From Novosphingobium album (ex Liu et al. 2023) (lineage in GTDB: Bacteria; Pseudomonadota; Alphaproteobacteria; Sphingomonadales; Sphingomonadaceae): a stretch of 64,000 bases of DNA. The notes below the pieces were generated by a model, which saw nothing but the letters and a program-made list of their open reading frames with translations, was not told the DNA's origin and did no database searches. Made by a program: the position numbers and the translations under genes. The DNA lies in the NCBI RefSeq assembly GCF_029076845.1, contig NZ_JARESE010000047.1, positions 62,001-126,000 of the forward strand, given 5' to 3'. Positions 27,367 through 34,744 of this stretch are shown here, one piece after another (within the stretch, counting starts at the first letter, position 1; each line of letters opens with the position of its first letter).

Positions 27367-27615
27367 TTACAAGCAGTCTGGGTATCCGATGCCTTGCACC
27401 CGGGCCTTCGGGCAGCCGCGCAGGAAGCGTTTCAATAGTTCCATTGTGGAGATATCCGAAGTCGTGCGATGGATCCGTTCGAGGCGCTCGCTCCGGGCTT
27501 GGCGCTGAAGTCTTGATGCACGGCGCGCCTTCTCCTTTCGCGCCGAGCGATGTGGAACCTTTGGCCCGCCGGGGAGGGGTATGACGGTTCGCGAGCGACC
27601 AATCTCAGCTGTCAT
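27367..27615 (-). CDS. Small basic hypothetical protein overlapping its upstream neighbour
   Basis: Not recognised. Its ATG at 27615-27613 overlaps the stop of the upstream gene as ATGA, a strong sign of translation. The 82-residue product is very basic in the middle (KEKARRASRLQRQARSERLE) and has a more ordered end with TMELLKRFLRGCPKAR. It may bind nucleic acid or be disordered. No family can be named. Confidence 0.45.
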   Translation of the reverse strand: MTAEIGRSRTVIPLPGGPKVPHRSARKEKARRASRLQRQARSERLERIHRTTSDISTMELLKRFLRGCPKARVQGIGYPDCL

Positions 27616-27884
27616 CGCATCGGCGGCGGAACGGTTTGGTGCAGATGGTCCGGAACGAGTTCGAGATCGGTAACGTCGGTCGAAGCGAGCAGGTAGGCAT
27701 CCTCGCCTTCGAAGAAGTCCTGGACACGCGTGTCATTGTCTTCTGGGCGAGGGGTGTGGCCAAAGCGAGTCTGCCAGTGCTGGTCTACAAACTGGAGCAA
27801 GGCATCCCAGGCAGCGGAAGCAGTGTCATAGACCGCAACAACCTCTTGCCCCTGCGAGAGGATGACGAGAACTGTTGCGTGCAT
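27612..27884 (-). CDS. Small hypothetical protein
   Basis: Not recognised. The 90-residue acidic protein opens with a beta strand MHATVLVILSQGQEVVAVYD, then a helix with ALLQFVDQHW, and a polar end with FFEGEDAYLLASTDVTDLELV. It looks like a compact alpha/beta domain. ATG is preceded by only a weak ribosome site. It heads a likely three-gene operon that ends with the SGNH-like gene; the AT-rich gap upstream may hold the promoter. Confidence 0.5.
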   Translation of the reverse strand: MHATVLVILSQGQEVVAVYDTASAAWDALLQFVDQHWQTRFGHTPRPEDNDTRVQDFFEGEDAYLLASTDVTDLELVPDHLHQTVPPPMR

Positions 27885-28261
27885 GTGAGCGTCCCGTCGG
27901 CAGCATTGATATGGTGTGAGCAGATCATCTCATCTGGTAGATTCTGCGCATATTTGCACTCAATAAGTATTATTCCCAATCTTGAATTCGGTAGTTTTCG
28001 AATTAGCGAAATGCTCAGTCGATAAATACATCCAAAATGGCGATAAAAATCTTAAGTCATTAACAATGACTAGCTTGTCGGCAATGTGAGATCATTACTA
28101 ATACATGTATTATATTTCTTCCATTATATCTCTATGGCCGCTCAATCTGACTGGTGCGCTGTTTCGGCCAGACTCTGCCACGGCCCATGAAGCGCGTGAA
28201 TTGCCTGTCGCGATGGCCTGCGTTAGCCTTTCCTTGAAGCACGACCCCTGGACTGCGGAGC
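27885..28261. promoter_or_regulatory. 377-base AT-rich gap with perfect palindromes
   Basis: Locally AT-rich against a GC-rich background. It contains GTCATT-AAC-AATGAC (28056-28070) and the 14-bp perfect palindrome TAATACATGTATTA (28099-28112). It separates the minus-strand operon from the plus-strand small membrane gene, so it should carry two divergent promoters. No gene was found in it. The base composition marks either a mobile-element edge or a strong regulatory region. Confidence 0.5.
28099..28112. repeat. 14-bp perfect palindrome TAATACATGTATTA
   Basis: The sequence equals its own reverse complement over all 14 bases. It sits 150 bases upstream of the small membrane gene at 28262. 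Dyads of this kind are typical operators for dimeric HTH or quorum-type regulators; no match to a named box is claimed. Confidence 0.6.
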
Positions 28262-28534
28262 ATGATGGGACAGCTTACCGAAATCGAAGCGGCTAACTGG
28301 ATGGCGTTATACGTCGCAACGGGCATTTGTTGCGCCATGGCATTCGCACTGTCGTGCGGGATGGTGATGTGCGCGGTATACCGCGAGCACAGTTGGACCG
28401 CTATCACCTCCTTGCGGTCCGCGCTGTTGTTCGTGCCTCGGACCTGGTGGCGCTGGCAGAAGCTCTATCTGACGTCCATGCCTGTCACTCTGGTGATCGT
28501 CATCATGTTCGCAGCGTCGATGCGCTGGAGCTAG
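28262..28534 (+). CDS. Small membrane protein with PRTWWRWQ module (copy 1)
   Basis: Not recognised. A 90-residue protein with two membrane segments (ALYVATGICCAMAFALSCGM and VTLVIVIMFAAS) and a basic aromatic stretch PRTWWRWQKLYLTSMPVTL in between. A diverged copy of the last 32 residues is found at 29534-29632 (25 of 32 identical), so the module is duplicated within about 1 kb. ATG at 28262 has CGGAG a few bases upstream. It lies at the front of the conjugation region, near accessory genes of mobile elements. Confidence 0.6.
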   Translation: MMGQLTEIEAANWMALYVATGICCAMAFALSCGMVMCAVYREHSWTAITSLRSALLFVPRTWWRWQKLYLTSMPVTLVIVIMFAASMRWS

Positions 28535-28867
28535 AGGCCTAATCCGCCCAGTGCATCCGTATTCTTGCAGGCAGTGCATCCGATCTCCGAAAATATCAGA
28601 AGACCGATTGCGCCGGAGGATGGCGCCAAGGCATCCGCGATGGAAACCTATGCGTATGAATGGCCCCTTGAAGCCGTTGGGGGTATGCGGCTGGTCTCTT
28701 GATCGAAGGTCCCTTGTGATCGTGTTGCCCTTCCAGAATTCCACGCTGAAGTCCGCATCGCCATATCTTGTTCTTGGTATGCTCACTCTTGGCAATGCGG
28801 CAAATGCGTAGTGTCGTCTTCCGAGCACTGCGCGATAGGGGGTCAGTGTTAAGCGGTGGAGACGCAC
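28535..28867. other. 333-base gap before the HIRAN-like gene
   Basis: No convincing gene. An 11-bp direct repeat CAGTGCATCCG occurs at 28549-28559 and 28572-28582 (23-base period). A short open frame at 28551-28811 has no ribosome site and no domain. A long antisense frame crossing the gap is a shadow of GC-rich coding sequence. Confidence 0.35.
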
Positions 28868-29377
28868 ATGAAGCGCTTTCAACGATTTTTCGGGAAGCCG
28901 CACAGGCGGCCGGGAGAGCCGCATTTCCCGACCAACTATGACGGCTCTGGCTGCTGGTGGGCTGAGGATGGCGTATTGCCGCTTGCTGCTGGCAGAGGCT
29001 TCAATCTTCCTGTCGTCGGCGAGCTGCAGTGGCAAGACACGATATCGGCGCTCGTCGGAGGCCGCTGCGAGGAAGGCCACAACTGTCAGATGCCTGCCCA
29101 GTTGGTGTTCGACGACACTAATTCGCGCGATCCGAATGCCATTGGCGTGATGATCGATGCGCGCGCGGTCGGCTGGATCCCCTGGGAGCGAGCAGCTGAG
29201 TTTCGGGCGGCGCTGCATGCGCTCAATACCGAGAACCTGCCGGTGACATGCAAGGCGAAGGTGGTCGGCGGATGGGATCGGGGCAGGAAGGATCGAGGCC
29301 TGTTCGGCGTCAAGCTCAGTCTGTCTATTCCGCTGAAGGTTCATCGCGATGCTCGTCGGATGAACAGAAAAGCGTGA
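28868..29377 (+). CDS. HIRAN-domain-like protein
   Basis: A 169-residue soluble protein. The C-terminal half fits a HIRAN domain: a strand, then DDTNSRDPNAIGVMIDARAV and GWIPWERAAEFRAAL, matching the family pattern of E/D-N-x-x-DPNAI-x-V...G-x-x-P...A. HIRAN domains bind DNA ends, for instance in HLTF-type proteins, and also occur alone in bacteria and phages, where they may sense damaged or stalled DNA. ATG at 28868 has GGAG at seven bases. Its position in a mobile-element context suggests a DNA-transfer or defence accessory role, unproven. Confidence 0.72.
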   Translation: MKRFQRFFGKPHRRPGEPHFPTNYDGSGCWWAEDGVLPLAAGRGFNLPVVGELQWQDTISALVGGRCEEGHNCQMPAQLVFDDTNSRDPNAIGVMIDARAVGWIPWERAAEFRAALHALNTENLPVTCKAKVVGGWDRGRKDRGLFGVKLSLSIPLKVHRDARRMNRKA

Positions 29378-29533
29378 TCTGTGGCACGGCTGGCCAGGAA
29401 TTCAAGCTCAGCGTCGGCCACAAATGACCTGGCGCAGCGGACCACGCTGATTCCGCATCGCAGACAAACTTATCCATCGAAAAATGGCGATGGGATGCTA
29501 TCCGGCGTGTCAAATCAGCGATCCTTTTCCCTT

Positions 29534-29632
29534 CCGCGAACTTGGTGGCGTTGGCAGAGACTCCAGCTGACCTCCATGCCCGTGACGCTAGGGGTCGTTG
29601 CCATGTTCGCAGCTTCCCCGCATTGGAGTTGA
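29534..29632 (+). pseudogene. Partial second copy of the PRTWWRWQ membrane module
   Basis: The segment codes for PRTWWRWQRLQLTSMPVTL and a last helix, 25 of 32 residues identical to the end of the protein at 28262-28534, with the same stop position. The preceding N-terminal helix of copy 1 is missing; upstream codons in frame are unrelated Ser/Arg-rich sequence. It is either a truncated duplicate or the end of a short (about 45-residue) membrane peptide beginning at 29495. Confidence 0.55.
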
Positions 29633-29644
29633 GCTTCGGCTTCG

Positions 29645-30940
29645 TCATAGACCCAGGGCCCTCCCAACGAGACTCCCAACCCTGTTCTGCTCGACATCGG
29701 TCGGCGAGATGCACAAGAGGGGTGCGATTTGTTTCGTGCGTGCATGCGTGATCGCTTTCGCAGCGAGATAGGCCTCGTCAGTCGATCCCATGGCTTCGAC
29801 GACGATCTGCCGAATTTCTCCGGTGGTGCGCGAACGCGCCTCGAGGAGGAAATCCGGCCGGCAAGGTCCAATCGGGGTCAGCGTATCGAAGACGGGCTTT
29901 TCGATCATCAGCTCGATACCGTAGCGCTCGAACGTCGAGCGCAGCTTGATCAGTTCGCGGAGCGCCGAGCGCTCGAACTCGGAGTCGACAGGAATGAACC
30001 GCCGGCCTGACAGAATGGGTTGGGCATATGCTCTGAGCGGTGCGTAGCCATGAGCCTCGGGATATTGTCCCGCCACGATGAGGACCAGATAAGGACCCTT
30101 GATCGGATTGCCGCGTACCGAAGGAGATTGCACGCGGTTGGCGATCACCACTGGATCCGATCCCGATACCTGGATCGTTGATCCGCGGAATGTCTGTGCG
30201 AACAGAGCGAGGAAGGCCTGAGGCGCATGGCCGTTTGGCCAGCGGCGGGCGATCTCGCGGAGACTGGCATAGACGCGCTTGCTGTGCAGGGCCTGAGCAT
30301 GGGTCCAGAAGGCCCGTCCGAGCTCGATGCCCGGCGCGATCTCGATCTTTGCCGCTGCGGCTGCGAGAGTCCGGAACTCATCGCTGATCGAGCGGTCGAT
30401 GTGGTCCTCGCAAGCCGGCGGGCAGCGGTTGAGACCGGAAATGTGAAGGAGGCGCCACAGCAGGCGAGCGAGCCGCGGAACCGAGCCCTGGCGGGTTCGG
30501 TCGTCGCTGGCAGTCTCGTCGGGCTTTTGCGCGAGTTTTTCCGGTGCCGGGCGCAAGACCTCGAAGTAGCCCGTTGGTGGTTCGGCGGGATTTTCGTGTG
30601 TCCGAACCTCGCTCAGACGGTTGGTGGCCTGCTCGCGAAAGAAGGGGCAGTCGGGATGGTGCTCGGGGCGACCCAGGCTCGTGAGGCGCCGCAGATAATA
30701 GGTTTCTGCCTCGGAGAGGAAAGCCGGGGTGAGGATGGGCGGGGGGTGTTCGGGCGAAAGACAATCGCAGGCGATCCACTTCTCGCCGATACGCGCCTGC
30801 TGGACGAGCGTGATGCCCGCCTCTTCGTCCCAGCGTGATCCAGTACCGGCGTACCAACGGATCAGCGCCTCCCGAACCGGGGCGGGCAGTGCGATGCGGC
30901 CGGGTCCCTGGCCATTGGTGTGGCGAGCGATCAGCCACAT
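29645..30940 (-). CDS. DUF1173-like protein with nuclease-like C-terminus
   Basis: A 431-residue protein probably of the DUF1173 family, which is common on proteobacterial plasmids and integrative elements and is marked by three conserved cysteines near the N-terminus; here CDC near residue 57 and HPDCPFF near residue 97. The C-terminal third has a CRPDFLLEARSR...IVVEAMG pattern, which recalls a PD-(D/E)xK-type nuclease strand arrangement with the D-x-E spacing but no certain lysine. It runs opposite to the tra operon. Family assignment is by memory of the cysteine pattern. Confidence 0.6.
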   Translation of the reverse strand: MWLIARHTNGQGPGRIALPAPVREALIRWYAGTGSRWDEEAGITLVQQARIGEKWIACDCLSPEHPPPILTPAFLSEAETYYLRRLTSLGRPEHHPDCPFFREQATNRLSEVRTHENPAEPPTGYFEVLRPAPEKLAQKPDETASDDRTRQGSVPRLARLLWRLLHISGLNRCPPACEDHIDRSISDEFRTLAAAAAKIEIAPGIELGRAFWTHAQALHSKRVYASLREIARRWPNGHAPQAFLALFAQTFRGSTIQVSGSDPVVIANRVQSPSVRGNPIKGPYLVLIVAGQYPEAHGYAPLRAYAQPILSGRRFIPVDSEFERSALRELIKLRSTFERYGIELMIEKPVFDTLTPIGPCRPDFLLEARSRTTGEIRQIVVEAMGSTDEAYLAAKAITHARTKQIAPLLCISPTDVEQNRVGSLVGRALGL

Positions 30941-31050
30941 TTATCGAGTTCCGGAATGGGCGCCGCGCCATACCCGCGGCCGGGGGACCGGATTGACAGA
31001 ACTTCATCCCATGTCCTCCACTTGCACCATTGCGGATTAGCGAGGTTCTC

Positions 31051-31992
31051 ATGAGGACATGTTTGATCGGCGCCGCGGCGATGGCGAGCCTTTGGAACAA
31101 CATTGGCGAGGCGGCCGCCGCGTCGTCCCGCTCGGTACGAAGCGCTCAGCTGATCTCGATGGGAGGGACGGCGGAGCAAGGCCCGATGCCAACGCCCGAG
31201 ACGACGGAGCCACCTCCTTCCCAGGCCTTCCGCGTCCATGATCTCAGCCGGCGCTGGGTGGAGCATCAGATGGCCGACAGCTTCAATACGCCGGACGGGG
31301 CCGATGTCTTCGATGACAGCGATCCGTTCGCCAAAGTCGGCGTCGCGCAACCATTGCCTGCGCCGATCGGTGTCGTGGTGCCTCCGGCAGCAGCGATCAC
31401 CGTACCCTTGTGGATGCGCACAGGACCTGCCGTCGGGTTCGCGGCATCGCGCTATGTGCCGCAGTGCTCGGCTATACCTTATCGACCGACGGGGTTTCTC
31501 AGGCCCGATGCGGAATTTCGCCGGGCCGGTTTCTATGACCTGATGAGCAGTATCGCGTGCGAACACGGCATTCCGGTCGGTCTGTTCGACGCGATGATCA
31601 TTCGCGAAAGCCGCTATCGGCCGAACATCTATTCTGCGAAGAACGCGTACGGGCTGACCCAGTTGATGCCGGGCACCGCAGCCGAGCTCGGTGTGAACCG
31701 CTATCATGTCGAAGGAAATCTGCGCGGCGGGGCCAAGTATCTGCGCCGGCAGCTCGATCGCTTCGGTCAGTATCACCTTGCGTTGGCGGCCTATAACGCG
31801 GGTCCCGGGCGCGTTCGCAGCGGTTATGTGCCCCAGATCCGGGAGACGCGCGATTATGTGGACAATGTCCTGTTCGACTGGTCGCGATTGAATGGCTACC
31901 AACGCCGGGCGATGGTCGTGCCTGCGACCACGGCCTATCCTCCGGCACCTGCGCGGACAGCGGGACGCACTGCGACGATATCGGCGTTCTAG
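31051..31992 (+). CDS. Lytic transglycosylase (SLT domain), conjugation-associated
   Basis: A VirB1-like peptidoglycan hydrolase that opens the cell wall locally for the transfer apparatus. The 313-residue protein has a signal-like N-terminus, a Pro/Ser-rich linker, and a goose-type lysozyme/SLT domain in its second half: catalytic Glu in IIRESRY near residue 183, AYGLTQLMPGTA near 200, and AAYNAGPGRV near 246. GAGG precedes the ATG by five bases. Its place ahead of the transfer operon fits the orf169/VirB1 role. Confidence 0.92.
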   Translation: MRTCLIGAAAMASLWNNIGEAAAASSRSVRSAQLISMGGTAEQGPMPTPETTEPPPSQAFRVHDLSRRWVEHQMADSFNTPDGADVFDDSDPFAKVGVAQPLPAPIGVVVPPAAAITVPLWMRTGPAVGFAASRYVPQCSAIPYRPTGFLRPDAEFRRAGFYDLMSSIACEHGIPVGLFDAMIIRESRYRPNIYSAKNAYGLTQLMPGTAAELGVNRYHVEGNLRGGAKYLRRQLDRFGQYHLALAAYNAGPGRVRSGYVPQIRETRDYVDNVLFDWSRLNGYQRRAMVVPATTAYPPAPARTAGRTATISAF

Positions 31993-32038
31993 TCCTGCAT
32001 GACCGCTCAATGACAGGGCGCGCAAGACCGCACGCCCG

Positions 32039-32533
32039 TTAGATCTGGAAATCATCGCCATCTGTTAGCCGCGCGCGCCGCTCGCGAATCTTGATGACTT
32101 CCTCCGCCACGCGTTTCACGACCGCCTTCTGAAGCGGGCCGCCCCAATCCCGTTTCACTTCGGAGCCGTCGATGCCGTTGATATCGTCGAGCGCCTCGAT
32201 GATCTTGCGGGGCAGGCCGACGAACATTTCGCAAAGCATGGAAATGACCGTGGCGTAACGATCCTTGTCGAGCGGTTCGAAGCCCTTGAAGGTCTCTATA
32301 CAGATATAGGCTTGCAGGACGTTGGTTCCGAGCGCGTGGAGAATCTTCTCGAGTTCGGGTTGGGTCATGACCGATCGCTTGTCCGGGTCGCTATGGAGGA
32401 GGAGGCCAAGGCGGGATTTGCTGATTCCGGTCAGGATCGCTAGTCGGCGCTGCGCGGTGTCCTGCGCAGCCATGGTATGCAAGATCAGGGGTATATAATC
32501 CCGCTGAGGCTCGTCGCCCTCGACGACCTCCAC
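32039..32533 (-). CDS. XRE-like helix-turn-helix protein
   Basis: A 164-residue protein with an HTH-like motif near residues 25-75 (AQRRLAILTGISKSRLGLLL, then a TQPELEKILHALG helix), followed by a helical domain and a charged C-terminus (EEVIKIRERRARL). It resembles lambda-repressor-type regulators found next to tra genes of sphingomonad plasmids. The GTG at 32533 is used; an ATG 20 codons later is possible. It may control the transfer operon. Confidence 0.65.
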   Translation of the reverse strand: MEVVEGDEPQRDYIPLILHTMAAQDTAQRRLAILTGISKSRLGLLLHSDPDKRSVMTQPELEKILHALGTNVLQAYICIETFKGFEPLDKDRYATVISMLCEMFVGLPRKIIEALDDINGIDGSEVKRDWGGPLQKAVVKRVAEEVIKIRERRARLTDGDDFQI

Positions 32534-32686
32534 GGCTCACGCCCCCACCCAGGCAAGAGACGACATTTCAATCTCCCAAAGCCGATCGGATCAGGGGAGA
32601 CAATCATAGGCGAATCGGCAATGCAACCCCGGTTTGAACCACAAGCGAGGATGATCGCCTGGCTAACTCGTTGTAGAGGAAGCTTC

Positions 32687-33127
32687 TTAACTTGATCCGC
32701 CGTTGGCGAAATCGCTCCGCTCGGACCGTTCGAGACCGTGGAGATCCAGCTTTTCCATGATGCACGCCGTCTTCTGTTCGACGACATAGTCAAACAGGAG
32801 GATCGACAAGGTGTCCGCCACGGTTAGCTCCGAACCGAGCTGGCGACTGAGCAATTTCTTCACTTCATCCAGATTTTTGACGCTCGTCCTGGATATATTC
32901 AGATTTAATCTGATGCTTCCATCGGACGGAATAGAAACAAGGTGCTCCTTGAGCGTACTCGTGTCGTGATCACCTATTCTATCTGCGCGAGATGTCTGGT
33001 GATCGACTAGGTTCGAAAGCGTCTGATAATGCAGGGTTTCGTTTGAATGGAGACGAATACCCTCGGTCGTCAGCCGAAAAAGGGGCTCGGAGATATCGAG
33101 GGTAAAATCTCGTGAGTCTGCGACCAT
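32687..33127 (-). CDS. Ribbon-helix-helix-like DNA-binding protein next to the tra promoter
   Basis: A 146-residue protein with a ribbon-helix-helix-like segment near residues 75-125: a polar strand GSIRLNLNISR, then helix VKNLDEVKKLLSRQL, then helix ADTLSILLFDYVVEQ. Such domains dimerise and read palindromic half-sites, and F-plasmid TraY and CopG-type repressors are examples. ATG at 33127 has GGGGA a few bases upstream; a GTG three codons earlier is possible. The gene points away from the tra operon across a 370-base gap with an ordered palindrome array. It is the best candidate to bind that array. Confidence 0.6.
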   Translation of the reverse strand: MVADSRDFTLDISEPLFRLTTEGIRLHSNETLHYQTLSNLVDHQTSRADRIGDHDTSTLKEHLVSIPSDGSIRLNLNISRTSVKNLDEVKKLLSRQLGSELTVADTLSILLFDYVVEQKTACIMEKLDLHGLERSERSDFANGGSS

Positions 33128-33497
33128 TGTCCCCACGTCCTGAATTTGCAGTCCATAAGTGGCCCGATCTGAATGTCGGCCTTACCGCAGCGGTTATGAA
33201 CCGATAATGGTTAACATTTGGCATTTTTACGCGCGACTCTACCGTGATTGGGGTGTGTCCGCAATTGCGGGGCAGTGTGCCCTGTCATCACGGCCGCATT
33301 GCCCGTCGAACGTGGGCAGCGTGCCCCCGATAGCGGGGCATCGCGCCCCGAACACGCGACCGGAATTGAAGAATCGCAAAAAAAGACGATCGCCGCGACG
33401 GGTCTAGCCCGGCTCTCCGTTGCGAGCGCGGGTGTCGTCTGGCCACCCTTTGCTTGGGCGCGGACCCGTCGCGTCTCCATGTGAAGGAAACTCCACC
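33128..33497. promoter_or_regulatory. Regulatory gap between the RHH-like gene and traA
   Basis: A 370-base gap between divergent genes. Its left part is AT-rich with a GATAAT hexamer inside AACCGATAATGGTTAAC near 33200-33215, which may be a -10 element; the GGTTA/AACC pairs there form a small inverted repeat. Its middle holds the 22-bp-period palindrome array. AAGGAAA before traA is a usable ribosome site. The region is a candidate operator for the transfer operon and, less likely, for oriT. Confidence 0.55.
33248..33357. repeat. Array of GGGCA-NNN-TGCCC palindromes on an exact 22-bp period
   Basis: Units begin at 33270, 33292, 33314 and 33336, each 22 bases long. The 13-bp cores are GGGCAGTGTGCCC, GGCCGCATTGCCC (left arm decayed), GGGCAGCGTGCCC and GGGCATCGCGCCC. 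Two are perfect inverted repeats of 5-bp arms. A weaker unit at 33248 (ending GTGTGTCC) keeps the same phase. Two helical turns per unit puts all sites on one face of the DNA, as in operators bound cooperatively by small dimeric regulators. Nine further bases between cores are not conserved. Confidence 0.8.
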
Positions 33498-33818
33498 ATG
33501 CAGTCAGTCGTCAAAATGGGCGGACGCGCGGAACTGGCGATTTTCGCTCTTGCCGTGCTCCTGTTCGCTTGTCTCTGGTTCGTGGGTCCGGCGTTCGCCG
33601 GCGCCGACACGACCTTCGATACCGCGCTCACCAAGTTCACCGATTTCCTCGAGGGGTCGGGCGGCAAGATCATCACCGTGCTCAGCCTCGCCGGCGGCAT
33701 CGTCGCCCTCGCTTCGGGTCGCTTCTCGATGGGGCAGATCGCCATCCCCGTCGGCGTGGGCGTTGGCGCCGGCACCGGTATCCCGATCGTCACGTCGACC
33801 GTCACAGCGACGATCTGA
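33498..33818 (+). CDS. traA: Conjugative pilin, TraA-like
   Basis: Main pilus subunit of an F-type transfer system. The 106-residue propilin has a long leader with a hydrophobic segment ending AFAGAD, where cleavage is expected, and a mature part with two membrane helices (KIITVLSLAGGIVALASG and a Gly/Val-rich end). The size and Gly-rich final helix fit the TraA/VirB2 class. AAGGAAA lies eight bases before the ATG. It is the first gene of the tra operon. Confidence 0.8.
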   Translation: MQSVVKMGGRAELAIFALAVLLFACLWFVGPAFAGADTTFDTALTKFTDFLEGSGGKIITVLSLAGGIVALASGRFSMGQIAIPVGVGVGAGTGIPIVTSTVTATI

Positions 33819-33873
33819 GTCCCGCGATCGGGCGAGGTAGCAGCCTCGACCGATCCAAGGAGAGGGTGGTGCA

Positions 33874-34164
33874 ATGGCCACGGACAAGTACGTCATCCCA
33901 ACGCATCTGGACGATCCCGAGCTGATCGGGCTGTGGACCCTGGATGAGTTCCTGGCGATGGTCATACCGTTCGCATGGGGGATCCTGTCTCAGCACATCC
34001 TCATCGGCATAGCGCTTTCGAGTGCGGGCTGGTGGGGTCTCAGAAAAGCTAAGGCAGGCCGGGCGACATCGTGGCTTCTCCATTTGGCCTACTGGTATCT
34101 ACCGGCCGGGTTCACCGGCCTCAGAGCCACGCCACCCTCGTACCTTCGATTGATGGCGGGGTGA
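33874..34164 (+). CDS. traL: Conjugative transfer protein TraL
   Basis: Small inner-membrane component of F-type secretion, equivalent to VirB3. The 96-residue protein opens with a polar stretch (IPTHLDDPELIGLWTLDEF) typical of TraL and has two hydrophobic segments. It lies between traA and traE, the canonical order. AAGGAGAGGG stands a few bases upstream. Confidence 0.9.
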   Translation: MATDKYVIPTHLDDPELIGLWTLDEFLAMVIPFAWGILSQHILIGIALSSAGWWGLRKAKAGRATSWLLHLAYWYLPAGFTGLRATPPSYLRLMAG

Positions 34165-34165
34165 C

Positions 34166-34744
34166 ATGGAACTTTCCTACAGCCATTCGCACAGCCAGCG
34201 CGTCCTGCGGCAGCGGAATATCCTGGCGATCGTTGCGGCCGCGCTCTGCGCGCTGACGATACTGCTTTTGATCTTCACGGTGTCGCGGGACCGGGAAGTT
34301 GTGCTGCAGCCCATCCTGCGATCTCCCGTCACGGTGAGTTCAGCAGGTGTCAGCCGCGAATATCTCGAAATGATCACGCGCGACACCGTGGTGCTCACGC
34401 TCAATCGCAGCCCTCAGAATCTCGAATACTGGATGAATTCGGTGCTCGATATCACGGCGCCATCGGCCCAGGGCAAGATCAAGGCTGACCTCTTGAAGAT
34501 CGTCAACGAACAGCGGGGGTCATCGATCTCCCAGTTCTTCACGATCGAAAGGATGGAGCTCGATACCCGGAATCTCCGTTCGGAAGTCTCGGGCAGTCTG
34601 CACACCATCGTCGGAAACAAGGTGATTTCCAACGAGCGCCGGACCTTCCGGTACGACTGGGAATATTCGGGTCTGTCGCTGAAGCTGATCGGCTTTGGAA
34701 TGGTGACGGCTCCCTCCAGCGAGCAAGCAGGGAAGGACAAATGA
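34166..34744 (+). CDS. traE: Conjugative transfer protein TraE
   Basis: Inner-membrane protein of the transfer channel with one N-terminal helix and a periplasmic domain, of the TraE family, thought to be VirB8-like in fold. The 192-residue length and the opening RQRNILAIVAAALCALTILL anchor fit. Two bases separate it from traL and its stop overlaps the traK start as ATGA. Confidence 0.92.
   Translation: MELSYSHSHSQRVLRQRNILAIVAAALCALTILLLIFTVSRDREVVLQPILRSPVTVSSAGVSREYLEMITRDTVVLTLNRSPQNLEYWMNSVLDITAPSAQGKIKADLLKIVNEQRGSSISQFFTIERMELDTRNLRSEVSGSLHTIVGNKVISNERRTFRYDWEYSGLSLKLIGFGMVTAPSSEQAGKDK

Noticed and set aside
28307..29344. Minus-strand frame of 345 codons opposite the HIRAN-like gene
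   Set aside because: Covers a gene with a good ribosome site on the other strand, and has no recognisable domain.
33248..33357. Possible CRISPR array
   Set aside because: Units are only 22 bases with no separate repeats and unique spacers, and no cas genes are near; an operator-type array fits better.
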